Source of the DNA: Thiomonas sp. X19
GTDB lineage: Bacteria > Pseudomonadota > Gammaproteobacteria > Burkholderiales > Burkholderiaceae_C
Direction: 5' to 3'
Assembly (NCBI RefSeq): GCF_900089495.1
Contig: NZ_LT605203.1
Location: forward strand, 3,692,179 to 3,756,178
Length of the DNA: 64,000 nucleotides
Below are positions 53,163 to 64,000 of the stretch, in pieces. Both the position numbers and the translations under genes were made by a program. The first letter of the stretch is position 1. Every line of letters starts with the position of its first letter. The notes beneath the pieces were generated by a model. It worked only from the letters and a program-made list of their open reading frames with translations. It was not told the DNA's origin and did not search any database.

Positions 53163-54068
53163 GTGAAATTACTTTATAGCATGACCGGTTACGCTGAAGT
53201 CAGCGTGGCTGTCGCAGGCGCACAACCTCCACTTGCCGTTCGTCTGGAATTGCGCAGTGTGAACAGCCGGTTTCTCGATCTGATGTTCCGTCTGCCCGAC
53301 GAATTGCGGGCCAGCGAAGCCTCGGTACGCGTGCTTTTGACCCAGCAACTGCGCCGCGGCAAGGTGGAATGCCGCATCAATCTGGACGAGGCACAGTCCG
53401 CACAAGCCCTACCCGATCTGCAACAGATCGAACCGTTGCTGCAGGCCGAAGCCGTTCTGCTCAAGCGCGCACCCCATTTGCGCAGCCTTTCCGTGGCCGA
53501 TGTCTGGCGCCTGAGTGCTGCGCAACAGCTACAGCCGCATGCGGACCCCGCCATGCTGACTCAAGCCATGCAGCGCGCAGCCGAAGCGGCCCTGATCGCC
53601 CTGCAGGCAGCGCGCTCGGCCGAGGGTGAGCGTCTGCGGAGTTTTTTGCTGGACCGCTGCGCCCAACTGCAGCAGTGGGCGCTGGCGGCCGAGCAAGTGG
53701 CGCCGCAAGCCGTGGCCCGGCTGCAGGAGCGCTTCATGACCCGCTGGAACGAGGCGCTGCAGGCTCTGGGCGGCAGCCCTGATCCAGAGGCAGTACGAGA
53801 TCGCCTGCTGCAGGAAACCACGGCATTCGCCCTTCGGGTCGACGTTGCCGAGGAAATCAGCCGTCTACAATCACATCTCGATGCCATTCGCAAGGTCCTC
53901 GACGAAGGTGGAGAAGTCGGCAAACGCCTGGACTTCCTGATCCAGGAATTGCACCGTGAAGCCAACACCCTGGGTTCAAAGTCGGCCGTGCTCGAACTCA
54001 GCGAGTTGGCGGTTCACATGAAGGTTTGCATCGAACAGATGCGCGAGCAGGTGCAAAACCTCGAATAG
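53163..54068 (+). CDS. yicC: YicC-family endoribonuclease
   Basis: 301 residues. SMTGYAEVSV at the N-terminus, RSVNSRFLDLMFRLP, GKVECRI, and the C-terminal EEISRLQSHLDAIRKVLDEG and KRLDFLIQELHREANTLGSK are the family signature. YicC proteins cleave RNA and affect small-RNA turnover. GTG at 53163 with AGGGAG upstream is the likely start; ATG 53181 is the alternative. Confidence 0.93.
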   Translation: MKLLYSMTGYAEVSVAVAGAQPPLAVRLELRSVNSRFLDLMFRLPDELRASEASVRVLLTQQLRRGKVECRINLDEAQSAQALPDLQQIEPLLQAEAVLLKRAPHLRSLSVADVWRLSAAQQLQPHADPAMLTQAMQRAAEAALIALQAARSAEGERLRSFLLDRCAQLQQWALAAEQVAPQAVARLQERFMTRWNEALQALGGSPDPEAVRDRLLQETTAFALRVDVAEEISRLQSHLDAIRKVLDEGGEVGKRLDFLIQELHREANTLGSKSAVLELSELAVHMKVCIEQMREQVQNLE

Positions 54069-54125
54069 AGCACCGAGCACCCGGGTCCTTTTGCCACAAC
54101 AACCCCCTAGCCAAGATCCCCACGC

Positions 54126-54746
54126 ATGGACTTCCCGGGCAATTTGTTCGTCGTCGCAGCCCCCAGTGGCGCCGGAAAATCCAGCCTGGTGCAAAAACTG
54201 CTGTCGAAGGACAAGGGGATCCAGTTGTCCATTTCCTACACCACGCGCGCTCCGCGTGGCCAGGAACTGGATGGTCGGGAATACGTCTTTGTCGATCGCG
54301 CTGAATTTCAGCGCCGTATCGACGCCGGGGACTTTCTCGAATGGGCCGAAGTGCATGGCAACCTCTATGGCACGTCGCGGCATTGGCTGCGGCAGCGCAT
54401 GGCCCAAGGCGTGGATGTGATGCTGGAAATCGACTGGCAAGGCGCCGAGCAGGTCAAGCGCCAGTTCAGCAATGCGGTGAGCGTCTATCTGCTGCCGCCT
54501 TCGTTCGAGGAACTGGAAGCACGCTTGCAGCGGCGCGGCGAGGACGCTGCCGATGTCATTGCCCGCCGGCTGCGCGATGCGCGGCTGGAAACGCCGCACG
54601 CCAGCACCTTCGACTTTATAATTGTGAATCACGACTTTGCTCATGCGCTACGTGATTTGCAGTCCATCGTTGCCGCACAGCGCTTGCGGTACTCGGCCCA
54701 GCGCCGCGCGCATCCCGAAGTGTTCAAGGCACTCGGCATACTCTGA
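54126..54746 (+). CDS. gmk: Guanylate kinase
   Basis: 206 residues. P-loop [36 protein letters not shown] (GMP binding), [13 protein letters not shown] and [13 protein letters not shown]. Converts GMP to GDP with ATP. yicC-gmk-rpoZ-spoT is a conserved beta/gammaproteobacterial block. Confidence 0.96.
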   Translation: MDFPGNLFVVAAPSGAGKSSLVQKLLSKDKGIQLSISYTTRAPRGQELDGREYVFVDRAEFQRRIDAGDFLEWAEVHGNLYGTSRHWLRQRMAQGVDVMLEIDWQGAEQVKRQFSNAVSVYLLPPSFEELEARLQRRGEDAADVIARRLRDARLETPHASTFDFIIVNHDFAHALRDLQSIVAAQRLRYSAQRRAHPEVFKALGIL

Positions 54747-54777
54747 GCACCTCGCTCCCAACCTCACTGGAAAGACA

Positions 54778-54981
54778 ATGGCCCGTATCACCGTTGAAGA
54801 TTGCCTGGAAAAAATCCCCAATCGCTTCCAGCTCGTTCTGGCCGCGACCTACCGCGCGCGCATGCTGGCCCAGGGCCACACGCCCAAGATCGAAACCCGC
54901 GACAAGCCCGTCGTCACGGCTCTGCGCGAAATCGCCGCGGGTCAGGTCGGCATTGAAATGCTCAAGCGCGTTCCTGCCTGA
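54778..54981 (+). CDS. rpoZ: RNA polymerase omega subunit
   Basis: 67 residues, [20 protein letters not shown] then [13 protein letters not shown] and [16 protein letters not shown]. Omega binds beta-prime and carries a ppGpp site, fitting the link to spoT downstream. Confidence 0.96.
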   Translation: MARITVEDCLEKIPNRFQLVLAATYRARMLAQGHTPKIETRDKPVVTALREIAAGQVGIEMLKRVPA

Positions 54982-55030
54982 CCGCCGCCTCAACCTGCCG
55001 GGTGTGCGGTGCCCTTGATGAGCCCTCGTC

Positions 55031-57394
<2,364 letters not shown>

Positions 57395-57424
57395 GGCTCT
57401 GGGCCTTCATCGAAGCCTGCGTGC

Positions 57425-57991
57425 TCAAACCCCTGGTTCTGGGTAAGTCACTTCGAGAATTTCAAGCTGCAGCAGACCTCCGGGTGTGGGCAGGCTGACG
57501 ACGTCGCCCTCGCGCGACTTGAGCAAAGCGCGCGCCACCGGGGAGATCCAGCTGATGCGGCCACGCTCCAGGTCCACTTCGTCCGCACCGACGATCGTGA
57601 CCGAACGCTCGACACCCTGATTTTCCGCATAGCGCACCGTGGCACCGAAAAAGATCTGGTCGTTGCCGTGCTGGCCCGATGGGTCCACCACTTCGGCCGA
57701 ATCGAGACGCTTGGTCAAGAAGCGAATGCGCCGGTCGATCTCACGCAGCCGTTTTTTCCCGTAGATGTAGTCGCCGTTCTCGGAGCGATCGCCGTTGGAA
57801 GCTGCCCAGGACACGATCTCGACGACTTTGGGTCGATCGCGTTCGATCAAGTCCTTGATCTCTTCGCGCAGCCGGCTGAAGCCGGCAGGGGTGATGTAAT
57901 TTTTGCTTCCCGCCGGCAAGTCGGGCAAGCGCACCTCGTCATCGTCGTCCTGCTCGGGCGATGTGTCCTCGCGGGTGAAAGCCTTGTTCAT
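57425..57991 (-). CDS. greB: Transcription elongation factor GreB
   Basis: 188 residues. An acidic N-terminal extension (SPEQDDDDEVRLPD), coiled coil YITPAGFSRLREEIKDLIER, NGDRSENGDYIYGKKRLREI (tip acidic residues) and a C-terminal FKBP-like domain FFGATVRYAEN. GreB rescues backtracked RNA polymerase. Convergent with spoT. Start at MNKAFTRED. Confidence 0.93.
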   Translation of the reverse strand: MNKAFTREDTSPEQDDDDEVRLPDLPAGSKNYITPAGFSRLREEIKDLIERDRPKVVEIVSWAASNGDRSENGDYIYGKKRLREIDRRIRFLTKRLDSAEVVDPSGQHGNDQIFFGATVRYAENQGVERSVTIVGADEVDLERGRISWISPVARALLKSREGDVVSLPTPGGLLQLEILEVTYPEPGV

Positions 57992-58031
57992 CTCGTCGAA
58001 CCCCAGGGATGGCCCAGGCAAAGCTGGCCCC

Positions 58032-58057
58032 AACAAAAAACGCCCGTCAAGGGCGTT
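58032..58057 (-). terminator. Intrinsic terminator of the amino-acid binding-protein gene
   Basis: Minus strand AAACGCCC, loop TTGA, GGGCGTTT then TTTTG. About 60 bp beyond the stop codon. Confidence 0.8.
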
Positions 58058-58118
58058 TCAAATCTGACGCTGCCACGCGGAATGCAGGCCGGCTGGCCGG
58101 CTGCATTCCGCAGGAACT

Positions 58119-59255
58119 TCACTTCACGGATTCGACAGCAACAACCTTCTTCACACCGTTATCGAAAGTCGACAGGGTGATGGTGGGCTGAGCCAGATTA
58201 CCGTCAGCCATGAAATGGATGTCTTTCTTGGTCACGCCGTTGTAGTCGATCTTCCGAATGAACGGCAGGTACTTCGCCGGCTCGACCGACTTGGCCTTTT
58301 CCATGGCCGTGGCTAGCACCATGGTGGCGTCGTAGGAATACGGCGAGTAGATCTGGAAGGCACTGGCGCCGAACTCGGCGTCATAGCGCTTCTTCCAGGC
58401 ATCGCCACCTGGCATTTGCGAGAGCGGTGAACCGCCTTCGGCACAAACCGTCACGTCGGCTGCTTTGCCGGCCAGCTTGGCCAACTCAGGCGCACAGATG
58501 CCGTCGCCACCCATGAACTTGGCCTTGATGCCAAGTTGTTCCATCTGGCGCAGCATCGGGCCAGCCTGGGTGTACATGCCGCCATAGAAAATCACGTCGG
58601 GATTGGCCGCCTTGATCTTGGTCAGAATGGCGGAGAAGTCGGTGGCCTTGTCGTTGGTGTATTCACGATCCAGCACTTTCATGCCATCTTTCTGCGCCGT
58701 TTTGGCGAACACGTCCGCCACGCCCTGGCCATAAGCCGTTCGGTCGTCGATCACGGCAACGGTCTTGGCCTTCATCTGGTTTTTGGCATAGTTCGCCAGG
58801 CCAGCACCCAGGGCATTGTCATTGGCGATGATGCGGAAGAAGGTCTTGAAGCCTTGCTCGGCAATCTTCGGATCGGTCGACGACGGGGTGATGTTGGGGA
58901 TGCCGGCATTGTTGTAGATGCGCGAGGCGGGGTAGGTGCAGCCGGAATTCAGGTGACCCACGACGCCATTGACCTTCTCGTCAACAAACTTTTGCGCCAC
59001 CGAGGTGGCTTGTTTCGGATCGGCCTGATCGTCTTGCGCGTCGATTTTCCAGATCACCTTCTTGCCGCCGATCGAGATGTTTTTCTTGTTCAGATCGTTG
59101 ATGGCCATGCGAACACCATTGGTGTTGTCCTGCCCATAGGCGGCCTGCGGGCCGGACATCGGCGCTGCACTGCCAATGATCACGGTCACATCATCGGCCG
59201 CATAAGCGGTGCCAATAGCCAGGGACAAGCCCAAAAGGGCATATTTCAGTTTCAT
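58119..59255 (-). CDS. Periplasmic branched-chain amino-acid (LivK-like) binding protein
   Basis: 378 residues. Signal peptide MKLKYALLGLSLAIGTAYA, mature start ADDVTVIIGSAAPMSG. LivJ/K fold motifs: AYGQDNTNGVRMAINDLN, VVGHLNSGCTYPASRIYNNA, PNITPSSTDPKI, DDRTAYGQGVADVFAK. It captures Leu/Ile/Val or related amides for an ABC importer. The permease and ATPase genes are not adjacent, so it works with a transporter elsewhere. Confidence 0.9.
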   Translation of the reverse strand: MKLKYALLGLSLAIGTAYAADDVTVIIGSAAPMSGPQAAYGQDNTNGVRMAINDLNKKNISIGGKKVIWKIDAQDDQADPKQATSVAQKFVDEKVNGVVGHLNSGCTYPASRIYNNAGIPNITPSSTDPKIAEQGFKTFFRIIANDNALGAGLANYAKNQMKAKTVAVIDDRTAYGQGVADVFAKTAQKDGMKVLDREYTNDKATDFSAILTKIKAANPDVIFYGGMYTQAGPMLRQMEQLGIKAKFMGGDGICAPELAKLAGKAADVTVCAEGGSPLSQMPGGDAWKKRYDAEFGASAFQIYSPYSYDATMVLATAMEKAKSVEPAKYLPFIRKIDYNGVTKKDIHFMADGNLAQPTITLSTFDNGVKKVVAVESVK

Positions 59256-59706
59256 GAATGAGCCTCCAGAAGGATATAAAAGTTGCTGTCAGTCAGGTGA
59301 TTCCCAACGGAGCGATACATTAGCTGAAACATGCTGAAATGAACAGCATGGTTTTCGACGCTGATTCAGCCTTGTTGCATTCAGGACAACGGGGCCGCAT
59401 CGCCCCAATACTGGTGCCAGCCTGGGCATCTGCCACCCTCGTAGCGTTGGAACGCGGCATCCGGCGGTGTTTCGGGGCGTGCCTGCTGCAGGGGCCCGTG
59501 CGATGGTTGTTGCACCGCAAGGCGTCAAGCCGTGTTACACCATTTGCCGTTGAACACGAACTTTTTACGCCAGACGCCTGAAATTGGCCTGATCACCGAC
59601 CTGGGTGAGCATGCTCCTCCAAGCGTCTATCCCCCATGGAAAACGTGCGGCCGCCCGAAATTTGTATTGGGATGCGGCGGCTGCACGAAGCGGCCTGGGG
59701 GCGCTC
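59256..59706. other. Intergenic region upstream of the binding-protein gene
   Basis: No gene I would support. It should hold the promoter for the leftward gene. A ribosome site (GGAGGC) lies just before the start. Confidence 0.5.
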
Positions 59707-60186
59707 TCAGGTGCCCAATCCTTCGGCCAGAACTCGAGCCATGGTGTCCTGGGCGATGTCTTCGACCCAGGGACGCAACTCCAGGGCGAGTTCCCGCGCC
59801 AGCGAACTCAACCTGACATCGAGCAAGGCATGGATCTGGAGTTCCAACTCACGATTCAGGCGCTGGGCCAGATCAACCCGCAGCCACTCTTGCAGCCGGG
59901 GCAGGGCCGCGTCCAATTGCGCCTGAACAAGCTCGGCAGCGGCCTCTGCCGACAAAAGGCCTTGCAACTCGCCCAAGCCTGCATCTTGCGCGAAGAGCGC
60001 GGCCGCGGGAGCCGAAGCAGGGGCTGGCTGCCAGGAGGCCTCGCCTGAGATGGCGAGCGGTGCAATGGAAGGTGCCGTGGGAGCTGCAGGCGGCATGGAC
60101 TGCTGCGGGGCTGGCCCCACATCATCAGGCCAACCGTCGATGACCTCGGTCAAAACAGGCAGCCGGTCGGCCGCGGTCGGCATCAT
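59707..60186 (-). CDS. Hypothetical protein downstream of holC (DUF2486-like), 159 aa
   Basis: MMPTAADRLPVLTEVIDGWP, a Pro/Ala-rich middle, then a helical C-terminal half (LVQAQLDAALPRLQEWLRVD, LELQIHALLDVRLSSLAREL). Genes of this form follow holC in Burkholderiales and are called DUF2486, from memory. Overlaps holC by 4 bp (ATGA). Function unknown. Confidence 0.65.
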   Translation of the reverse strand: MMPTAADRLPVLTEVIDGWPDDVGPAPQQSMPPAAPTAPSIAPLAISGEASWQPAPASAPAAALFAQDAGLGELQGLLSAEAAAELVQAQLDAALPRLQEWLRVDLAQRLNRELELQIHALLDVRLSSLARELALELRPWVEDIAQDTMARVLAEGLGT

Positions 60187-60605
60187 GAGGTGATCTCCAG
60201 TGTGGTGGGTTCGCACCCAGCTTGGCGGTAGGCCCGAAACCGCTGGCGCCCAGCCTGTTTCGCCTCGGCTGAGATGCCGACGATCTCGATGACGCGCGGC
60301 AGTGCCTCCCAGCCGGTCATCGCGGCCGGGGCGAGATTGACCAGGCAATCGCGCCCGCCGAACGCTGTCAGGTCGAGCGCATCGGTCAGCACAATGGGAG
60401 TCCGTGTGGCGAGCGCATCGGTGTCGCGGCAATGCGGCAGGAAATCGAGCTGCGAAAACGTCCACAGACGCGCATCGAGGTCGGCCATGGATGCGGGTGC
60501 GACGCGAACCACCAGGGTCGCGCCCTTGGCCGCTGCGGTGCGCAATAGGCCGCAGGCATAAGCCAGCGGATCTGTTGCGCCAATGCGGAACTCGACAGCG
60601 CTCAT
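60183..60605 (-). CDS. holC: DNA polymerase III chi subunit
   Basis: 140 residues with EFRIGATDPLAYACGLLRTA, LDARLWTFSQLDFLPHCRD and RVIEIVGISAEAKQAGRQRF then RAYRQAGCEPTTLE. Chi links the clamp loader to single-strand binding protein. It starts 4 bp after pepA, the usual gammaproteobacterial/betaproteobacterial pair. Confidence 0.9.
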   Translation of the reverse strand: MSAVEFRIGATDPLAYACGLLRTAAAKGATLVVRVAPASMADLDARLWTFSQLDFLPHCRDTDALATRTPIVLTDALDLTAFGGRDCLVNLAPAAMTGWEALPRVIEIVGISAEAKQAGRQRFRAYRQAGCEPTTLEITS

Positions 60606-60609
60606 GCCC

Positions 60610-62088
60610 TCACGCCTTCGGGGCGCTGCCGGCGCAATTCAACAGGTAGCTCACCAGCAAAGGCACGGGGCGCCCGGTCGCACCCTTGGCGGCGCCGCTT
60701 TTCCAGGCGGTGCCGGCAATGTCCAGGTGGGCCCAGCGATAGGCCTTGGTGAAGCGCTGCAAAAAACACGCGGCGGTGACGCTGCCTGCGGCCCGGCCGG
60801 CGATGTTGGCGACATCGGCGTAGTGGGTCTTGAGGCCTTCGGCGTAGTCGTCCGACAGCGGCATGCGCCAGCAACTGTCCTGCGCCTGCCGCCCGGCTTC
60901 CAGCAAGGCGTCGGCCAGGGCATCGTCCGGGCTGAACAAGCCGCTGTTGACATGGCCAAGCGCGATGACGCAGGCCCCGGTGAGGGTGGCGATGTCGACC
61001 ACGCTGGCCGGCTTGAAACGCTCGGCGTAAGTCAGCGCATCGCACAGGATGAGCCGGCCTTCGGCGTCGGTATTGAGGATCTCGATCGTTTGGCCCGACA
61101 TGCTGGTGACCACGTCCCCCGGCTTGATGGCACTCCCGCTGGGCATGTTCTCGGTCGCCGGAATCAGGCCCACCAGATTGATCCGGGGCTTGATGCGGGC
61201 GATGGCCTCGAACGCGCCCAGCACCGAGGCGGCACCCGACATGTCGTACTTCATCTCATCCATCTCGGCGGCGGGTTTGATCGAAATGCCACCCGTGTCG
61301 AAGGTCACGCCCTTGCCCACCAGCACATGCGGCGCATCTTTCTTGCCGGCGCCGTCATAACGCAGCACGATGAAGCGCGGCGCTTGCTCGGAGCCCTGCG
61401 CCACGGCCAGGAAAGAGCCCATGTTCAGGCGCTCGATCTCGCCGCGGCCGAGCACCTCGACCTTGATGCCGTGCCGCTTGCCAAGGTCCTGCGCCACTCT
61501 GCCCAGGTGCGTCGGCGTGCAGTGGTTGGCCGGCAGATTGGCCAGATTGCGCGTGAGATCGACCCCGGCCTGAATGTCTTCGGCGCGCGCGAGCTGCGCC
61601 TTGAGGACTGCAGCCTGGCGCGGGTGGCGCGACAGCACATGCACTGCGTCCACTTTGTAGGCCTTGTCGGCCTCGACCTTGCGCGTGGCGGTGTAGCGGT
61701 AAGCAGCTTCGCCAAAGGCACGGGGGGCAAACTCGGCCAGGAAGGACTCGCCATCGGCGGCGAGCAGATGCACTTGCCTGGCGGCCAGCGGCTTCAAGGC
61801 CGCGGCGGCGGCCTGCAAGGCCTTGAGCCAGCCGGCACTGGATGCCGGTGCGGCGCCCAGGCCCACCAGAATGAGGCGGCGCGCGGCCAGACTGGCGGGG
61901 CGGCTGCGGATATAGGTCGTGCCCAAGGCACCGGAAAAGTCGCCATCCTGGACGGCTTCGGCGGCGAACGGGTCCACAACATCAGCCTCGACGAGGCCAC
62001 AGGACGTGCCGGGCTGGTGCAGAAAAACGATGAGCGCGTCCGTCTGCAGGCTGGACAATGATTTAAGGGGGGCTATGCTAAATTTCAT
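60610..62088 (-). CDS. pepA: Leucyl aminopeptidase (PepA)
   Basis: 492 residues. M17 metal site and catalytic motifs: VGKGVTFDTGGISIKPA, MKYDMSGAASVLGAFEA, ENMPSGSAIKPGDVV, NTDAEGRLIL and a C-terminal WAHLDIAGTAW. A two-zinc/manganese cytoplasmic peptidase; in some bacteria also a DNA-binding protein for Xer sites. Start at MKFSIAPLK with AGGAGCC-type site upstream. Confidence 0.95.
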   Translation of the reverse strand: MKFSIAPLKSLSSLQTDALIVFLHQPGTSCGLVEADVVDPFAAEAVQDGDFSGALGTTYIRSRPASLAARRLILVGLGAAPASSAGWLKALQAAAAALKPLAARQVHLLAADGESFLAEFAPRAFGEAAYRYTATRKVEADKAYKVDAVHVLSRHPRQAAVLKAQLARAEDIQAGVDLTRNLANLPANHCTPTHLGRVAQDLGKRHGIKVEVLGRGEIERLNMGSFLAVAQGSEQAPRFIVLRYDGAGKKDAPHVLVGKGVTFDTGGISIKPAAEMDEMKYDMSGAASVLGAFEAIARIKPRINLVGLIPATENMPSGSAIKPGDVVTSMSGQTIEILNTDAEGRLILCDALTYAERFKPASVVDIATLTGACVIALGHVNSGLFSPDDALADALLEAGRQAQDSCWRMPLSDDYAEGLKTHYADVANIAGRAAGSVTAACFLQRFTKAYRWAHLDIAGTAWKSGAAKGATGRPVPLLVSYLLNCAGSAPKA

Positions 62089-62199
62089 GAGGGCTCCTGG
62101 CGATGTTTCATTATTCCATCGGACCCGCCCCCGCGCTCTGCCGCCCGCGCGATTTCCCGCAGCGCAACCCACGCTCCCAAGCCTGTCGCCGCCTCTGCA
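62089..62199. promoter_or_regulatory. Divergent promoter region between pepA and lptF
   Basis: 111 bp between the two divergent starts. No clear -10/-35 pair by eye, but both promoters must lie here or overlap the genes. Confidence 0.5.
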
Positions 62200-63348
62200 A
62201 TGTTGTTGGACACCTCCTTGCGCCGTGAAATGGCCCGCAATTTTGGCGGCAGTTTCACCGTGCTGTTTTCGGTGGTGATCACCATCATGCTCATCCGCAT
62301 TCTGGGGCAGGCCTCGGAAGGGCAAGCCAATCCGCAAGACCTTTTCCTGCTCATCGGCCTGGCCTCGCTCACTTATCTGCAATTCATTCTCGGCCTGGCC
62401 CTGTTCATCGCCGTACTGATGAGCTTCTCACGCATGCACCGCGACTCGGAAATCGTCATCTGGGCCGGAGCCGGTGTCACGCCGCTGCAGTACTTCCGCA
62501 TCGTGCTGCGTTTTGCCGCACCCGTGGTGCTGGCCATTGCCGCGCTCACGCTCCTGGCCTGGCCCTGGGCCAATCAACAGAACGCGGCCCTGCGCGAGCG
62601 CTTCGAGCAGCGCTCGGACCTGTCGCGCGTCGCGCCTGGCCAGTTCCGGGAATCGTCCTCCGGGCAGCGGGTTTTTTTCATCGGCAAGGGTGCCCAGGCC
62701 AAGGGGTTGGCACGCGACATCTTCATCCGTGACCAGAGCAGCGGCCAAGACGTCATCACCCTGGCCCAGTCGGCCACGCTGCAAAACCTCGACGGCTCGC
62801 GCTACTTGATGCTCTCGAATGGCCACCGCTACAGCCACACGGCGGGCGAGGCCAACTACCAGGTCACGGGTTTTGCGCAAATGGGCATCCGGCTCTCGGC
62901 GCTCAGCACCCCCGCTCCAGCGGCTGGGTTGTCGGAAGCGGCGCGTCTGGCCAACACTCCGAGCCGTGAAATTTCCACGCCCATGCTCGCCATGTCCCAT
63001 CTCCCCGCCTGGTTGGGCGAGTTGTCGTGGCGCCTCGGCGTACCGCTCTCGTCCATCCTGCTGGCGCTCATGGCGGTGCCGCTGGCCGCCACCAACCCGC
63101 GTGCCGGGCGTGCGCTACAGCTCATCGTCGCGGTGCTGATCTATCTTGCCTATATCAACTTTCTCAATGCCGCGCAGGGCTGGATCGACCAGCGCAAACT
63201 GAGCCTGGCCTCGGCGCTGCTGCTGATTCACGGCAGTGCGGCGGTGCTGCTGTTCGTGCTGGCATTGCGCAAGGGCTTGCTGCCCTGGCGGCGCAGCCGG
63301 GGCAGCAACCTGGTTGCCGGTGGCCTGCAAGGGCCGCTGGCCCACTGA
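62200..63348 (+). CDS. lptF: LPS export permease LptF
   Basis: 382 residues. Six membrane helices in two groups of three around a periplasmic beta-jellyroll (about 130-260), typical of LptF. MLLDTSLRREMARNFGGSFT at the start and LAATNPRAGRALQLIVAVLI near the end match the family. With LptG and LptB it lifts lipopolysaccharide from the inner membrane. Confidence 0.92.
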   Translation: MLLDTSLRREMARNFGGSFTVLFSVVITIMLIRILGQASEGQANPQDLFLLIGLASLTYLQFILGLALFIAVLMSFSRMHRDSEIVIWAGAGVTPLQYFRIVLRFAAPVVLAIAALTLLAWPWANQQNAALRERFEQRSDLSRVAPGQFRESSSGQRVFFIGKGAQAKGLARDIFIRDQSSGQDVITLAQSATLQNLDGSRYLMLSNGHRYSHTAGEANYQVTGFAQMGIRLSALSTPAPAAGLSEAARLANTPSREISTPMLAMSHLPAWLGELSWRLGVPLSSILLALMAVPLAATNPRAGRALQLIVAVLIYLAYINFLNAAQGWIDQRKLSLASALLLIHGSAAVLLFVLALRKGLLPWRRSRGSNLVAGGLQGPLAH

Positions 63349-63377
63349 GCGTCTGATCTCGCTCAAACCCTGAACCC

Positions 63378-64000
63378 ATGCGCACGCTGCGTCGCTACCT
63401 GTTCCTGCAGATTGCTGCCGCCAGCGGCCTCGTGCTGCTGGTGTTTCTCGGCCTGCTGTTTATCCTGGACGCGATCAACGAACTCAGCAACAGCAACGCT
63501 TCCGCAACGTCCTTCGCGCATACCTTGCTGCTGGTGTCGCTGCAAATGCCGAGTCGTGCTTACCTGATCCTGCCGATCGCGGCCTTGACCGGAACGGTCT
63601 ACGTGCTGGCCAGCCTTGCAGCCTCGAGCGAATTCACCGTCATGCGCATGTCGGGCTTGAGTCCCCTGCGCGCTTTGCAGCAGCTCTTGGGCATGGGGCT
63701 GCTGTTCTCGGTGTTGATTTTTTCCCTGGGAGAGTTCGCCGTGCCGTTGGCCGAGCGCGCGTCCGCAACCCTGCAAGCCAAGTCCGAAGGCGGGCAATTT
63801 GGCGGCACTTCGCTGAGTTCCGGTTTGTGGCTACGCAACCGCCAAAGCGGACAGGACGACCAGATGATCAATATCCGCAGCGTGTCCGCCAGCGGCGAGC
63901 TCCATGACGTGCACATCTACGTACTCGACGGTGCGACGCAACTGGTGCAAACCATCGACGCCGCCAGCGCGGTCTACCAGAACAGCGGCACCTGGCTGTT
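63378..64000 (+). CDS. lptG: LPS export permease LptG, N-terminal part (cut by window end)
   Basis: The first 207 residues: MRTLRRYLFLQIAAASGLVL, ALTGTVYVLASLAASSEFTV MRMSGLSP (the coupling-helix region) and the start of the periplasmic domain. It is the usual partner of lptF, 29 bp downstream. The rest lies beyond the window. Confidence 0.92.
   Translation, partial: MRTLRRYLFLQIAAASGLVLLVFLGLLFILDAINELSNSNASATSFAHTLLLVSLQMPSRAYLILPIAALTGTVYVLASLAASSEFTVMRMSGLSPLRALQQLLGMGLLFSVLIFSLGEFAVPLAERASATLQAKSEGGQFGGTSLSSGLWLRNRQSGQDDQMINIRSVSASGELHDVHIYVLDGATQLVQTIDAASAVYQNSGTWL

Noticed and set aside
59339..59581. An 80-codon plus-strand frame upstream of the LivK-like gene
   Set aside because: No ribosome site or recognisable protein; lies in the promoter region.

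Overview
The window looks like a Burkholderiales (betaproteobacterial) chromosome, possibly Thiomonas-like. The reasons are its high G+C and its chromosomal gene order: yicC-gmk-rpoZ-spoT with greB, rph-rdgB-hemW, and pepA-holC divergent from lptFG. The genus is a guess. The chromosomal backbone is broken by several layers of mobile DNA.

Layout. (1) 1-1780: the end of an island abutting the 3' end of tRNA-Arg(TCT), with a P4-type primase and an excisionase-like HTH protein. (2) 1860-14750: host genes for copper export (cueR-copA-copZ), an MBL-fold hydrolase, a LysE-type exporter, a DUF1338 oxygenase, dsbB, a luciferase-like monooxygenase and a Tat-exported protein. Mixed in are a decayed cupin gene, an IS110 scrap, a higBA locus whose toxin gene is deleted, an IS1182-family element and tRNA-Pro(TGG). 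(3) 14750-22350: a wrecked recombination module (DUF932, YqaJ exonuclease, a partner gene with an in-frame stop, an hsdM stub) cut up by three insertion sequences.

(4) 22350-48140: an integrated element of about 25.8 kb bounded by a 29-bp direct repeat of the 3' end of tRNA-Ser(TGA). It has a tyrosine integrase, a ParA/RHH partition pair, three toxin-antitoxin-like loci, a MOBF relaxase-helicase, auxiliary mobilisation proteins, a coupling ATPase and an unusual membrane-anchored Clp-type AAA+ ATPase. It also has a lambda O/P-like replication pair with iterons inside the O-like gene. No type IV secretion channel genes are visible, so it looks like a mobilisable (IME-like) element that would need a helper. 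Inside it, 29.7-32.65 kb is an integron-type cassette array with attC sites but no integron integrase (a CALIN). The element also carries a 19-bp palindrome in seven copies punctuating its genes, AAATACAG-type octamer repeats before parA and other genes, a strong 41-bp hairpin, and two related structured non-coding blocks.

(5) 48114-64000: chromosome again. tRNA-Ser, hemW-rdgB-rph, a PP2C phosphatase and Ser/Thr kinase pair, yicC-gmk-rpoZ-spoT, greB, a branched-chain amino-acid binding protein, pepA-holC and lptF-lptG (the last cut by the window end). rdgB contains a dispersed palindromic repeat inserted in frame; a second copy lies between cueR and copA.

How it fits together: the tRNA-Ser element probably excises with its integrase, may replicate from the O-gene iterons, is segregated by ParA/RHH and processed by the MOBF relaxase and coupling protein. 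The older module beside it has been inactivated by insertion sequences.
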